This document shows positions 44,270 through 51,884 of a stretch of DNA of 64,000 nucleotides, piece after piece. Both the position numbers and the translations under genes were made by a program. Every line of letters starts with the position of its first letter. The stretch's first letter is position 1. The notes under the pieces are model-generated. The model worked only from the letters and a program-made list of their open reading frames with translations, was not told the DNA's origin and did no database searches. This DNA is from Leadbetterella byssophila DSM 17132 (GTDB lineage Bacteria; Bacteroidota; Bacteroidia; Cytophagales; Spirosomataceae): assembly GCF_000166395.1 (NCBI RefSeq), contig NC_014655.1, forward strand, positions 1,612,001 to 1,676,000, given 5' to 3'.

Positions 44270-44277
44270 TAATTTTG
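44270..44277 (+). promoter_or_regulatory. -7 promoter box of hpt
   Basis: TAATTTTG fits TAnnTTTG. It overlaps the upstream open frame and so supports the hpt start at 44298, 20 bases later. Confidence 0.6.
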
Positions 44278-44297
44278 TAGAAATTTTACTTTCCATA

Positions 44298-44831
44298 ATG
44301 ATTCAGGTTTTAGACCTCAAGTTTAAGGAATACATTACCGCAGAGCAGATCCAAGCCAGGGTGAGGGAGATTGCAGAGGAGCTGAACACCAAGTATTCCG
44401 GTAAAAACCCATTATTTCTGGGTATCCTAAACGGTTCTTTTATGTTTATTGCTGACATATTTAAGAACGTAAATATTCCCTGTGAAGTAAGTTTTCTTAA
44501 GATTAATTCTTATCAGGACACTTCATCTACTGAAAAGATCAAAGAGCTTATTGGCTTAAATCAATCTATTGAAGGAAGACACGTGATTATCCTGGAAGAT
44601 ATCGTTGACACTGGCCGGACTTTGGATTATATCCTTAGAACAGTACTAGCTCAGAAACCTGCTAGTGTAGAGGTAGCAACCTTATTGTATAAGCCCTCAG
44701 CTACAATTATTCCGGTCCCTATCCATTACGTGGGATTTGAAATTGAAAATCAATTTGTATTAGGATATGGACTAGACTATAACGGGTACGGCAGGAATTC
44801 CAATTCCATTTTAATCAAAGTAGATGAATGA
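44298..44831 (+). CDS. hpt: hypoxanthine (guanine) phosphoribosyltransferase
   Basis: 177 residues from the ATG at 44298. Purine salvage: hypoxanthine or guanine plus PRPP to IMP or GMP. The PRPP loop is VIILEDIVDTGRTLDYIL, the pyrophosphate loop GILNGSFMFIADI, and the C-terminal VGFEIENQFVLGYGLDYNG is the base-binding region. The last 21 bases overlap the convergent ABC ATPase gene. Confidence 0.95.
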   Translation: MIQVLDLKFKEYITAEQIQARVREIAEELNTKYSGKNPLFLGILNGSFMFIADIFKNVNIPCEVSFLKINSYQDTSSTEKIKELIGLNQSIEGRHVIILEDIVDTGRTLDYILRTVLAQKPASVEVATLLYKPSATIIPVPIHYVGFEIENQFVLGYGLDYNGYGRNSNSILIKVDE

Positions 44832-45737
44832 ACTTAAGGAGAAGGAAACTTCTCCTTCTTTTTTATCCCTACTCTTTCCAGCAAATCTCCTACCGTTCTC
44901 ATCTTCCATCAAAACCTCATAATAACTCCCTTGGAAGACATTATTTAGCACCTTCCCTCTATACACACCCTCCTTATTAAAAATAACATCCTCACTTCTA
45001 AAATAGGCCTTATCGTCCATAGTGAAAATTTCACCCATTAACTCTGCAACGTATTTCGTTCTAGGGTGAAAATAGATATCTTCCGAAGTACCTCTTTGAA
45101 TGATTTTACCTTTCTGGAATATCAACAATTCATCTGCCATTCCAAAGGCATCCAGAATATCATGTGTAACCATAGCACAAGCAATATTCTCCTCTTCCAC
45201 AACCTTTTTTAGGCTCAGCATCACATCCTTCTTGTGCAGTCTATCCAAATTTGCCATAGGCTCATCTAAGAGTAGAACCAAAGGTTCATCCGCCAAAGCT
45301 CGCGCTATCATCACCCTCTGAATTTCCCCACCTGAAAGTTCACGAGGCAATTTATCCAATAGTGCTTTTAGATTAAGTTGTTTCGCTAAGATCCTCACTC
45401 GGGAATCTTGATATGCTTTCTCATAGTACCTTAATTCATAGGCGATGTTTTCCTTAATACTGATATTAGGAAACAGGGAATTCTGTTGGGTCACTAACTT
45501 AATTTGAGGATGCCCTGGTACGAGCTTCTTCGAGGGGGTGAGAATAGCTTCCCCCTGTAGCAAGATCTTGCCGGCCTCCGGCTCCTTTAACCCCGCTAAC
45601 AGATGTAATAGAGTGGATTTTCCGGAACCGCTGTGACCTATTATGCCACAAATCTTCCCGGGAGATAATTTTAGATTTAGGGACTTAAGTTGGAATGAAG
45701 TCCCGTAAGAATAAGATAGTTTCTCTGCCTTTAACAT
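44811..45737 (-). CDS. ABC transporter ATP-binding protein, no permease nearby
   Basis: 308 residues. Walker A GIIGHSGSGKSTLLHLLAGL, Q-loop KLVTQQNSLFPNISIKENIA, signature LSGGEIQRVMIARALAD, Walker B VLLLDEPMANLD, H-loop AMVTHD. The C-terminal about 85 residues (after FHPRTKYVAELMGEIFTMDD) form a small beta domain like the TOBE region of polyamine, sulfate or molybdate importers. No permease or binding protein is in the window, so the substrate is unknown. Last gene of a minus-strand run from purC; its 3' end carries the hpt terminator in antisense. Confidence 0.9.
   Translation of the reverse strand: MLKAEKLSYSYGTSFQLKSLNLKLSPGKICGIIGHSGSGKSTLLHLLAGLKEPEAGKILLQGEAILTPSKKLVPGHPQIKLVTQQNSLFPNISIKENIAYELRYYEKAYQDSRVRILAKQLNLKALLDKLPRELSGGEIQRVMIARALADEPLVLLLDEPMANLDRLHKKDVMLSLKKVVEEENIACAMVTHDILDAFGMADELLIFQKGKIIQRGTSEDIYFHPRTKYVAELMGEIFTMDDKAYFRSEDVIFNKEGVYRGKVLNNVFQGSYYEVLMEDENGRRFAGKSRDKKEGEVSFSLSSFIYFD
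44836..44864 (+). terminator. intrinsic terminator of hpt, inside the convergent ABC gene
   Basis: AAGGAGAAG-GAAA-CTTCTCCTT, 9-bp stem with GAAA tetraloop, followed by CTTTTTT. It lies within the coding sequence of the ABC ATPase. Confidence 0.88.
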
Positions 45738-45762
45738 AAAAAAAAAGAGGTCTGCTGACCTC

Positions 45763-46509
45763 TTATTTCTTTTTCCTGTGAACCTTAATCATATCTGCGT
45801 CAGCTAAGATTCTTCCGCAATGCTCACAGATAATAATCTTCTGCTTCTCCATGATGTCTGCCTGACGCTGAGGTGGCACTACGTTAAAGCAACCTCCACA
45901 AGCACCTCTGTCCACTGCTACTACGGCAAGACCGTTTTTCGCACCTGAACGAATTCTGTGATAGGCTTTTAATAAACGTTCATCTACCTTCTTCGCTTGT
46001 TTTTCAGACTGACGGATTAATTTATCTTCTTCTTCCTGGCTCTCACTCACCAGTTTTTCAAGTTCCGTTTTCTTTTGTTCCAAAATAGCTACGCGCTTAG
46101 CCTTAAGCTCATTTGTATGCTCAATGTCCGCACGCTTTTGCGCAATTTTAAATTCTGCTTCACGGATACGCTTGTCTGAAAGTTGAATTTCAAGCTCCTG
46201 AAGCTCAAGCTCTTTCGAAATGGCATCAAACTCACGGTTGTTACGCACGTTCATTTGCTGCTCTTTGTACTTAGCAATCAGCTTATCCGCGTCTTTTTTG
46301 TTCTGAATATGGTGCTCAATATCAGCATTGTAGCCCTCTATTTCAGCTTCGTATTTCTTGATGCGGGTTTCAAAGCCTATTACTTCGTCTTCCAAGTCTT
46401 TCACTTCTTCAGGAAGATCACCGCGAAGCTTTTTCAGCTGATCCAGACGAGAATCAATCTCCTGGAGTTCTAACAGGCTTACCAGTTTATCTGCTATTGT
46501 AATTTCCAT
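45763..46509 (-). CDS. coiled-coil protein with C-terminal zinc ribbon
   Basis: 248 residues. About 10-180 is a long antiparallel coiled coil rich in Glu, Lys and Gln. The C-terminal C4 zinc ribbon (about 205-240) has CGGC and CEHC motifs (GACGGCFNVV, IIICEHCGRIL). This architecture is the CT398/Rv2229c-like family, associated with flagellar or secretion factors and with nucleic-acid proteins in different groups; the role in Bacteroidota is not known. It follows the Nif3-like gene by 13 bases, a conserved pairing. Confidence 0.9.
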   Translation of the reverse strand: MEITIADKLVSLLELQEIDSRLDQLKKLRGDLPEEVKDLEDEVIGFETRIKKYEAEIEGYNADIEHHIQNKKDADKLIAKYKEQQMNVRNNREFDAISKELELQELEIQLSDKRIREAEFKIAQKRADIEHTNELKAKRVAILEQKKTELEKLVSESQEEEDKLIRQSEKQAKKVDERLLKAYHRIRSGAKNGLAVVAVDRGACGGCFNVVPPQRQADIMEKQKIIICEHCGRILADADMIKVHRKKK

Positions 46510-46522
46510 ATCGTATTACTTT

Positions 46523-47620
46523 TTAGAAATAATAGTTTATCGGATTAGTATCTACCTCCGATAAACAGGTTGCAAAATTAGTAATTTTTTTTGATATTAC
46601 TTCGTACAGAAGATCTTTTGTAAACACTTCACTTTCAAAATGTCCAATATCAGCAATCATCACTCTCCCCTCAGCATCAAAAAACTCATGATACTTAAAA
46701 TCTGCCGTCACAAAAGCATCAGCTCCCTGTGCCATAGCCGTCTTTAATAAGAAGCTTCCGCTTCCTCCACACACCGCAACTCTCTTGACCGACTTATTTA
46801 CAGGAGTATATCGAACCACCTTCAAGTTCATTTTCTCTTTTAGGTAAGCTAAAAAATCTTCCGGATTCATCTCTGACTCCAGTTCACCAAAGGCACCGGA
46901 GCCCATTTCCTGATGAAGATTCTCCAAAGGTTCAAGATAATAGGCCACTTCTTCATAAGGGTGTGCCTCCTTCATAGCCCTCAACACCGCAGACTTCCTG
47001 TAAGCAGGTAAGATTACTTCTATCCTGTTTTCTTCTACTTGTTCTAATGCTCCAATATTCCCTATGGTAGGGTTCGCGGAAGTTCCCGGACGAAAACTAC
47101 CCACTCCTCCAACCTGAAAACTACAATCTTTATATTCACCTATATTTCCGGCTCCTGCTTTATGCAATGCCCTGAGAACATCTGCAGAACTCCCTCCTTG
47201 CGGAACAAATACCGTTAAATGCAGCAATTGTCCTGATTTAGGGGCAAGAATTCTAACCTTCCTCAATCCTAACTTCTCCGCAATCTTATAGTTAACTCCC
47301 CCTTTTACATTATCCAAGTTAGTATGGATAGCATAGATAGCAACATCATTCTTTATGGCTAATAGCAAGGTACGTTCCACATAATTAGAGCCATTAATTC
47401 TTTTCAAGCCCCTAAATATCAATGGATGATGCGCTATTATAAGATTACAACCTTTATCTATGGCCTCTTGAACTACCTCTTCAGTGACATCTAAACTTAT
47501 TAATACTCCTTTAACTTCTGTAGAAGGATGCCCTACCAGAAGTCCCGAGTTATCATAATCTTCCTGAACCGCTAAAGGGGCTAATTCTTCCAGATATTGG
47601 CTTAAGTCCTGTATTCTCAT
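46523..47620 (-). CDS. Nif3-like dinuclear-metal protein (DUF34)
   Basis: 365 residues. Metal ligands are visible in IIAHHPLIFRGLKRI, AIHTNLDNVKGGVN, TADFKYHEFFDA and IADIGHFESEVFT. An inserted PII-like domain (about 130-230: LLHLTVFVPQGGSSADVLRA) is the longer form of the family. The hexameric protein binds two metal ions; it is often annotated as GTP cyclohydrolase I type 2 homologue, but no activity is firmly established. Overlaps DUF456 by 4 bases. Confidence 0.93.
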   Translation of the reverse strand: MRIQDLSQYLEELAPLAVQEDYDNSGLLVGHPSTEVKGVLISLDVTEEVVQEAIDKGCNLIIAHHPLIFRGLKRINGSNYVERTLLLAIKNDVAIYAIHTNLDNVKGGVNYKIAEKLGLRKVRILAPKSGQLLHLTVFVPQGGSSADVLRALHKAGAGNIGEYKDCSFQVGGVGSFRPGTSANPTIGNIGALEQVEENRIEVILPAYRKSAVLRAMKEAHPYEEVAYYLEPLENLHQEMGSGAFGELESEMNPEDFLAYLKEKMNLKVVRYTPVNKSVKRVAVCGGSGSFLLKTAMAQGADAFVTADFKYHEFFDAEGRVMIADIGHFESEVFTKDLLYEVISKKITNFATCLSEVDTNPINYYF

Positions 47621-48096
47621 ATATTATGAATAATTTCTATGATGGACCAAATTAACATAACCAAACAAAGTACCACTTTTACCACTATACCTGCCATTAA
47701 TCCCATAAAACTACCAAATGCGGCACGAGCGGAGCGATTAGGATTCTTATCGTGTAAATATTCCCCTACAAATGCTCCCATAAATGGACCTATGATCCAA
47801 CCTAATGGACCCAGTAAAAAACCACCTAACAGTCCAATACCCGCTCCATACATCCCCCATTTTGAGCCACCAAATCTTTTAGCACCCCAAATGGGAACGT
47901 AATAATCCAGAATGGCCACTACTACTGTCAATACACCAATAGAAACTAGTACAGAGGTTCCAAACTGAGCATAGCCCGAATATTCCAGAGCTAGCATGCC
48001 CACAAAACTGAGTGGAGGTCCAGGAATAGGAAGTATAGCCCCGGCCAATCCGGCGAATAAGGCTATACTTCCCAATATGAGCAAGATTAGCTCCAT
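47617..48096 (-). CDS. DUF456 family membrane protein
   Basis: 159 residues with four to five hydrophobic segments and Gly/Pro-rich loops (AILPIPGPPLSFVGMLALEY, GLLGGFLLGPLGWIIGPFMG). DUF456 proteins are small integral membrane proteins of unknown function with this glycine-zipper look. One-base overlap with the aminotransferase stop, so it is translationally coupled. Confidence 0.9.
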   Translation of the reverse strand: MELILLILGSIALFAGLAGAILPIPGPPLSFVGMLALEYSGYAQFGTSVLVSIGVLTVVVAILDYYVPIWGAKRFGGSKWGMYGAGIGLLGGFLLGPLGWIIGPFMGAFVGEYLHDKNPNRSARAAFGSFMGLMAGIVVKVVLCLVMLIWSIIEIIHNI

Positions 48097-49301
48097 TACT
48101 TTCTTTTACTGTCTAAATACGCCCCAATTCTATCCGTGGCATCAGCTAAAACTTCAACATCAGGAAGGAATACGATGCGGAAGTGTGCATTATCTATAAA
48201 ATTAAAACCACTACCGGCTATCACTAGCACTTTTTGCTCTGTCAATAGACCGTATGTAAATTCTACATCATCTTTGAAAGTAAATTGAGAAAGGTCAATT
48301 TTCGGGAAACAGTACAGTGAACCCTTAGGAGCCACGCAACTTAAACCTTCAATTTGAGAAACTTTCTCCTGAACCAATTTACTTTGCTCGTATAATCTTC
48401 CACCCGGCTGTATCATTCCTTTCACTACGCTGTCATCCTGTAAAGCCGCAGCAATAGTATACTGAGTGGGTACATTAGGACAAAGACGCATAGAGGCCAA
48501 TAGGTTCATGCCCTCTAAGAAAGATTTTGATCTCTTGCCCGTAGGAATCATCCAGCCTCCCCTAAATCCGCAAGCAAAATAGTTCTTAGACAAACCTCCA
48601 AAAGTGATGCAGTGTACCTGGTCAGACAATGTAGCCACAGGAATATGCTGAAGTCCATCGTACAAGATTTTGTCATATATCTCATCAGAGAATAGTACAA
48701 GATTATACTTCTCCGCAAGATCTACTATCTTTTGAAGTATGTCCTTCTTATATACAGCTCCAGTGGGGTTATTAGGATTAATGATGACAATAGCTTTCGT
48801 CTTGGAGTTAATCTTCTTCTCCATATCTGCCACGTCAGGATTCCATTCATCTGCTTCATCACATACGTAATGTACGGCTTTACCTCCGCCGAAGCCCACC
48901 GCCGCAGTCCATAAAGGATAGTCTGGAGAAGGCACTAAAACCTCATCTCCCGGATTAAGCAAAGCTTGCATACACATGATGATCAGCTCGCTTACACCAT
49001 TTCCTATAAATATTTCTTCTGACTTAATCCCTTGAAAACCTCTCGCCGTATAGTCTTTTGCTATAGCTTCTCTAACCTCCATTATTCCCAAATGATGAGA
49101 ATAGCCCTCAGCATGATCTAATTGCTGGCGCATGGCTTCTTTCATGACTTGAGGCACCTCAAATCCAAATGGAGCCGGGTTTCCAATATTCAGTTTTAAT
49201 ATAGTGTGTCCCTCCTGTTCCATTTGCAAAGCCTTATCATAAATAGGGCCGCGTATAGCATAAGAAAGGTTATTTAGTCTTTCACTTTTTAAGATCTCCA
49301 T
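48096..49301 (-). CDS. PLP-dependent class I aminotransferase (alanine-type)
   Basis: 401 residues. Fold type I aminotransferase: LKLNIGNPAPFGFEVPQVMK, NGVSELIIMCMQALLNPGDE, IINPNNPTGAVYKKDIL, the Asp-x-x-Tyr in LFSDEIYDKILYDG and the PLP Lys in FGGLSKNYFACGFRGGW. The sequence resembles AlaA/YfbQ alanine-pyruvate aminotransferases, but specificity cannot be fixed from motifs. It follows purC by 5 bases. Confidence 0.92.
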   Translation of the reverse strand: MEILKSERLNNLSYAIRGPIYDKALQMEQEGHTILKLNIGNPAPFGFEVPQVMKEAMRQQLDHAEGYSHHLGIMEVREAIAKDYTARGFQGIKSEEIFIGNGVSELIIMCMQALLNPGDEVLVPSPDYPLWTAAVGFGGGKAVHYVCDEADEWNPDVADMEKKINSKTKAIVIINPNNPTGAVYKKDILQKIVDLAEKYNLVLFSDEIYDKILYDGLQHIPVATLSDQVHCITFGGLSKNYFACGFRGGWMIPTGKRSKSFLEGMNLLASMRLCPNVPTQYTIAAALQDDSVVKGMIQPGGRLYEQSKLVQEKVSQIEGLSCVAPKGSLYCFPKIDLSQFTFKDDVEFTYGLLTEQKVLVIAGSGFNFIDNAHFRIVFLPDVEVLADATDRIGAYLDSKRK

Positions 49302-49306
49302 GTTTG

Positions 49307-50248
49307 TTAAAGTTTTTTGAGGAATTTTTCTACGTTATCATGCACACGTTTAAGAATATTCTCAGAAGGTTTCTTCTTAAACTTCTCTCCTGTAAACTTC
49401 TCGTAAAGCTCTATATAACGGTTAGAGATCTCCTCAATTTTTTCGTCCGTCATTTCAGGAACTTTCTGTCCGTCCTGGCCTTGGAATCCATTTTCTATCA
49501 ACCATTCTCTGACAAATTCTTTCGATAATTGTTTCTGAGGTAGTCCGGCAGCTTGATTTTCTTCGTACTTATCCAAATAGAAATACCTAGAAGAATCAGG
49601 AGTATGAATCTCATCAATCAAATAGATGGTGTCACCTACTTCCCCAAACTCATATTTCGTATCCACCAGAATCAATCCATTTTCGCGAGCCATCTGAGTA
49701 CCTTTTTCAAATAATGCCAAAGCATATTTCTCAAGCATCAAATATTTTTCTTCTTGCACTAGGCCACTGCTAAGAATTTCTTCTCTAGAGATATCCTGAT
49801 CGTGTCCTTCGTGTGCTTTAGTAGTAGGTGTGATGATGGGATGAGGAAGCTTATCATTCTCTTTTAAACCTTCTGGTAATGTAACCCCACAAACCTGACG
49901 TCTTCCTGCTTTGTATTCTCTCCAGGCATGTCCGGCCAGGTAACCTCTCACTACCATCTCTACAGGGAATGTATCACATTTTATACCAAGTGCAGCATTT
50001 GGATCCGGTACGGCAATCAGCCAGTTAGGAACAATGTCTCTGGTAGCTTCCAAATTACGTGCAGCAATTTGATTTAATACCTGACCTTTATAGGGTATGG
50101 GTCTTGGAAGTACTACGTCAAAAGCTGAAATACGGTCAGTAGCTATCATCAAAACATACTTCCCTAGTCCGTACACATCTCTAACTTTACCCCTGTAAAA
50201 TGAAGTTTGGTTCTTAAATTGAAAATCAGTCTCGCTTATGGTATTCAT
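49307..50248 (-). CDS. purC: SAICAR synthetase (purine biosynthesis)
   Basis: 313 residues from the ATG at 50246-50248; a TTG two codons upstream is less likely. It joins CAIR and aspartate with ATP. Signatures: [59 protein letters not shown] and [20 protein letters not shown] with TPDSSRYF. It is the longer, yeast-like SAICAR synthetase seen in many Bacteroidota. First gene of a six-gene minus-strand run. Confidence 0.96.
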   Translation of the reverse strand: MNTISETDFQFKNQTSFYRGKVRDVYGLGKYVLMIATDRISAFDVVLPRPIPYKGQVLNQIAARNLEATRDIVPNWLIAVPDPNAALGIKCDTFPVEMVVRGYLAGHAWREYKAGRRQVCGVTLPEGLKENDKLPHPIITPTTKAHEGHDQDISREEILSSGLVQEEKYLMLEKYALALFEKGTQMARENGLILVDTKYEFGEVGDTIYLIDEIHTPDSSRYFYLDKYEENQAAGLPQKQLSKEFVREWLIENGFQGQDGQKVPEMTDEKIEEISNRYIELYEKFTGEKFKKKPSENILKRVHDNVEKFLKKL

Positions 50249-50287
50249 TTGCAATATTATTTGAGGACGACCCCATTAATTTTGGCA

Positions 50288-50295
50288 CAAAATTA
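50288..50295 (-). promoter_or_regulatory. -7 promoter box of the purC run
   Basis: Minus-strand TAATTTTG fits TAnnTTTG, 40 bases before purC; it overlaps the batC stop codon. Confidence 0.5.
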
Positions 50296-50928
50296 CCAAT
50301 CTTTTTCTATATTATTTGCACTATTTTTGCCCGATATCACCCCTTTCCTTTCGGAAATCCTTAAGTTATCTAAAAGTTGCAAAGCCCTCTCCCTAGATAT
50401 ATTTTCAGAGTCATATGGATCCAATTCTTTATCTCTACTATCCCCGGCCTGTGCTCCGCCCTCAGGCTCCGGTGTTTGTTGATCTAAGGATCTCCTGGGC
50501 TTGTACAAGCTTGAAATCAGCTCATAATTATATCTGGCAGCTTGTAGATCATTGTCCTTCTCTATAGCCGACTTAAACAGGCGAATGGCTTCCGTAGAAT
50601 CTCCGCGCATCAGGGCGAGGATACCCAACTGATTCCTGGAAATGGAGGCCTGATGTGGATCACTCAGATCCTTTGAATATTCATAATGCAAACGCGCCGC
50701 TGCGGTGTCACCTACTGCAAAATAAGCATGAGCCGCATCTAACCTCAAATAGGTATCAATCACCCGATGTACATCCTCCAATCGTTCAAATACCTTGATG
50801 GCCCCTTTGAAATCACTTTCCTCCATCTTCCTGTTAAAATCATCAATGTATTGATTCTTCTGCTCAATATTCGTATAGAACTGAGGATTCAGAAGAAAAA
50901 AGATGATATAATAGACAAAGAAATTCAC
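50293..50928 (-). CDS. batC: BatC-like TPR protein
   Basis: 211 residues from a GTG start that shares its G with the TAG stop of the VWA gene. An N-terminal membrane segment (FFVYYIIFFLLNP) precedes TPR helices at about 40-145 (DFKGAIKVFERLEDV, HAYFAVGDTAAARLHYEYSK, LALMRGDSTEAIRLFKSAIE) and a charged Gln/Glu/Asp tail. In Bacteroides such a TPR protein follows BatB in the Bat aerotolerance operon; its position here agrees. A downstream ATG (codon 35) would remove the membrane part. Confidence 0.8.
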   Translation of the reverse strand: MNFFVYYIIFFLLNPQFYTNIEQKNQYIDDFNRKMEESDFKGAIKVFERLEDVHRVIDTYLRLDAAHAYFAVGDTAAARLHYEYSKDLSDPHQASISRNQLGILALMRGDSTEAIRLFKSAIEKDNDLQAARYNYELISSLYKPRRSLDQQTPEPEGGAQAGDSRDKELDPYDSENISRERALQLLDNLRISERKGVISGKNSANNIEKDW

Positions 50929-51884
50929 TAGATCTTTAGCACTTTTACGGTGATGAGAAAATCTATTCCTACGAAGAGTAAGGCTAACAACAGAAAGAAT
51001 ACGTATTTATTATAGGTAACGCTCTGCCTGTTCAAATCATCTGGAGAGCTACTAACAAAGCTCACTTTTTCCACTAAAGTCGGCAGATTGTTTTGTTCGT
51101 TATTAAGCAAAAAATAGTCGCCTCCGGAGGCCTTTGCCAGTTCATTTATATTTTTCACTTCCAAAGCCGTCACCACATCCCTACCTTCAGCATCTTTTTT
51201 GAATCCTCTCCCTTCAGGTATCTTACCTCCCCCCAATGTCCCTACTCCTAGCCAAAACAGATGGATGTTATTTTGTTTCAATCTTTTGGCCAATTGTTCA
51301 TCAATTTGATAATGGGTTTCTCCATCAGTTACTACTATGGCTACCTTTCCTCTGTTCTGCGTCCCAACACTCAATTTCTCGTTGATCATTTCTAGCATAG
51401 GACTAAAGTCAGTAGATCCCTTATCTATCATATGGGTCTTCAGATTTCCTATGGTGTTCCTAATATTCTCTGTGTCAAAAGTCAGAGGGGTTAGTAAATA
51501 GGCATTTGAATTAAATAGAATAATACCTATTCTGTCAGCAGAAAAACGATCAATCAGCCCTTGCAACTCATTCTTTGCTCTATCAATCCTGGATGGAACC
51601 ACGTCTGTGGCGTTCATAGATTCTGAGAGATCTATGGCCAAGAAGATATCTTTTCCGGAGGCTCTGGCTTCCATTTCCGTTACACCAAAGTTCGGCCCCA
51701 AGGTCGCTAATGTCATTAAGCCCAAATAAATAGACCTAATGATAAACTTGATCACCGAACTCGTAGCGGAGGTCTTCAACTTTCTAGCAGCAGAAATTAC
51801 CCTATAGAAATAGAACAAATAGATCAGTACAAAGCTGATCAAGAAAAAGTATTCTAACCTGGTAAATTCCCTACTAAAATTCAT
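50928..51884 (-). CDS. batB: VWA-domain membrane protein (BatB/BatA type)
   Basis: 318 residues. Two N-terminal membrane helices, then a von Willebrand A domain with the MIDAS motif DIFLAIDLSESMNATDVV, the Thr site in MIDKGSTDFSPML and the Asp in AIVVTDGETHYQ. A C-terminal membrane helix (FFLLLALLFVGIDFLI) closes the protein. Bat proteins form periplasmic VWA complexes with MoxR ATPases in oxidative-stress or envelope-enzyme maturation. MoxR, BatA and BatD are not in the window, and the upstream neighbour is a PIG-L deacetylase. BatA and BatB are hard to tell apart here. Confidence 0.85.
   Translation of the reverse strand: MNFSREFTRLEYFFLISFVLIYLFYFYRVISAARKLKTSATSSVIKFIIRSIYLGLMTLATLGPNFGVTEMEARASGKDIFLAIDLSESMNATDVVPSRIDRAKNELQGLIDRFSADRIGIILFNSNAYLLTPLTFDTENIRNTIGNLKTHMIDKGSTDFSPMLEMINEKLSVGTQNRGKVAIVVTDGETHYQIDEQLAKRLKQNNIHLFWLGVGTLGGGKIPEGRGFKKDAEGRDVVTALEVKNINELAKASGGDYFLLNNEQNNLPTLVEKVSFVSSSPDDLNRQSVTYNKYVFFLLLALLFVGIDFLITVKVLKI

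Noticed and set aside
44265-44297. Upstream start for hpt (11 extra codons)
   Set aside because: The -7 promoter box lies within this segment, so it cannot be fully transcribed; the ATG at 44298 is the usual start.
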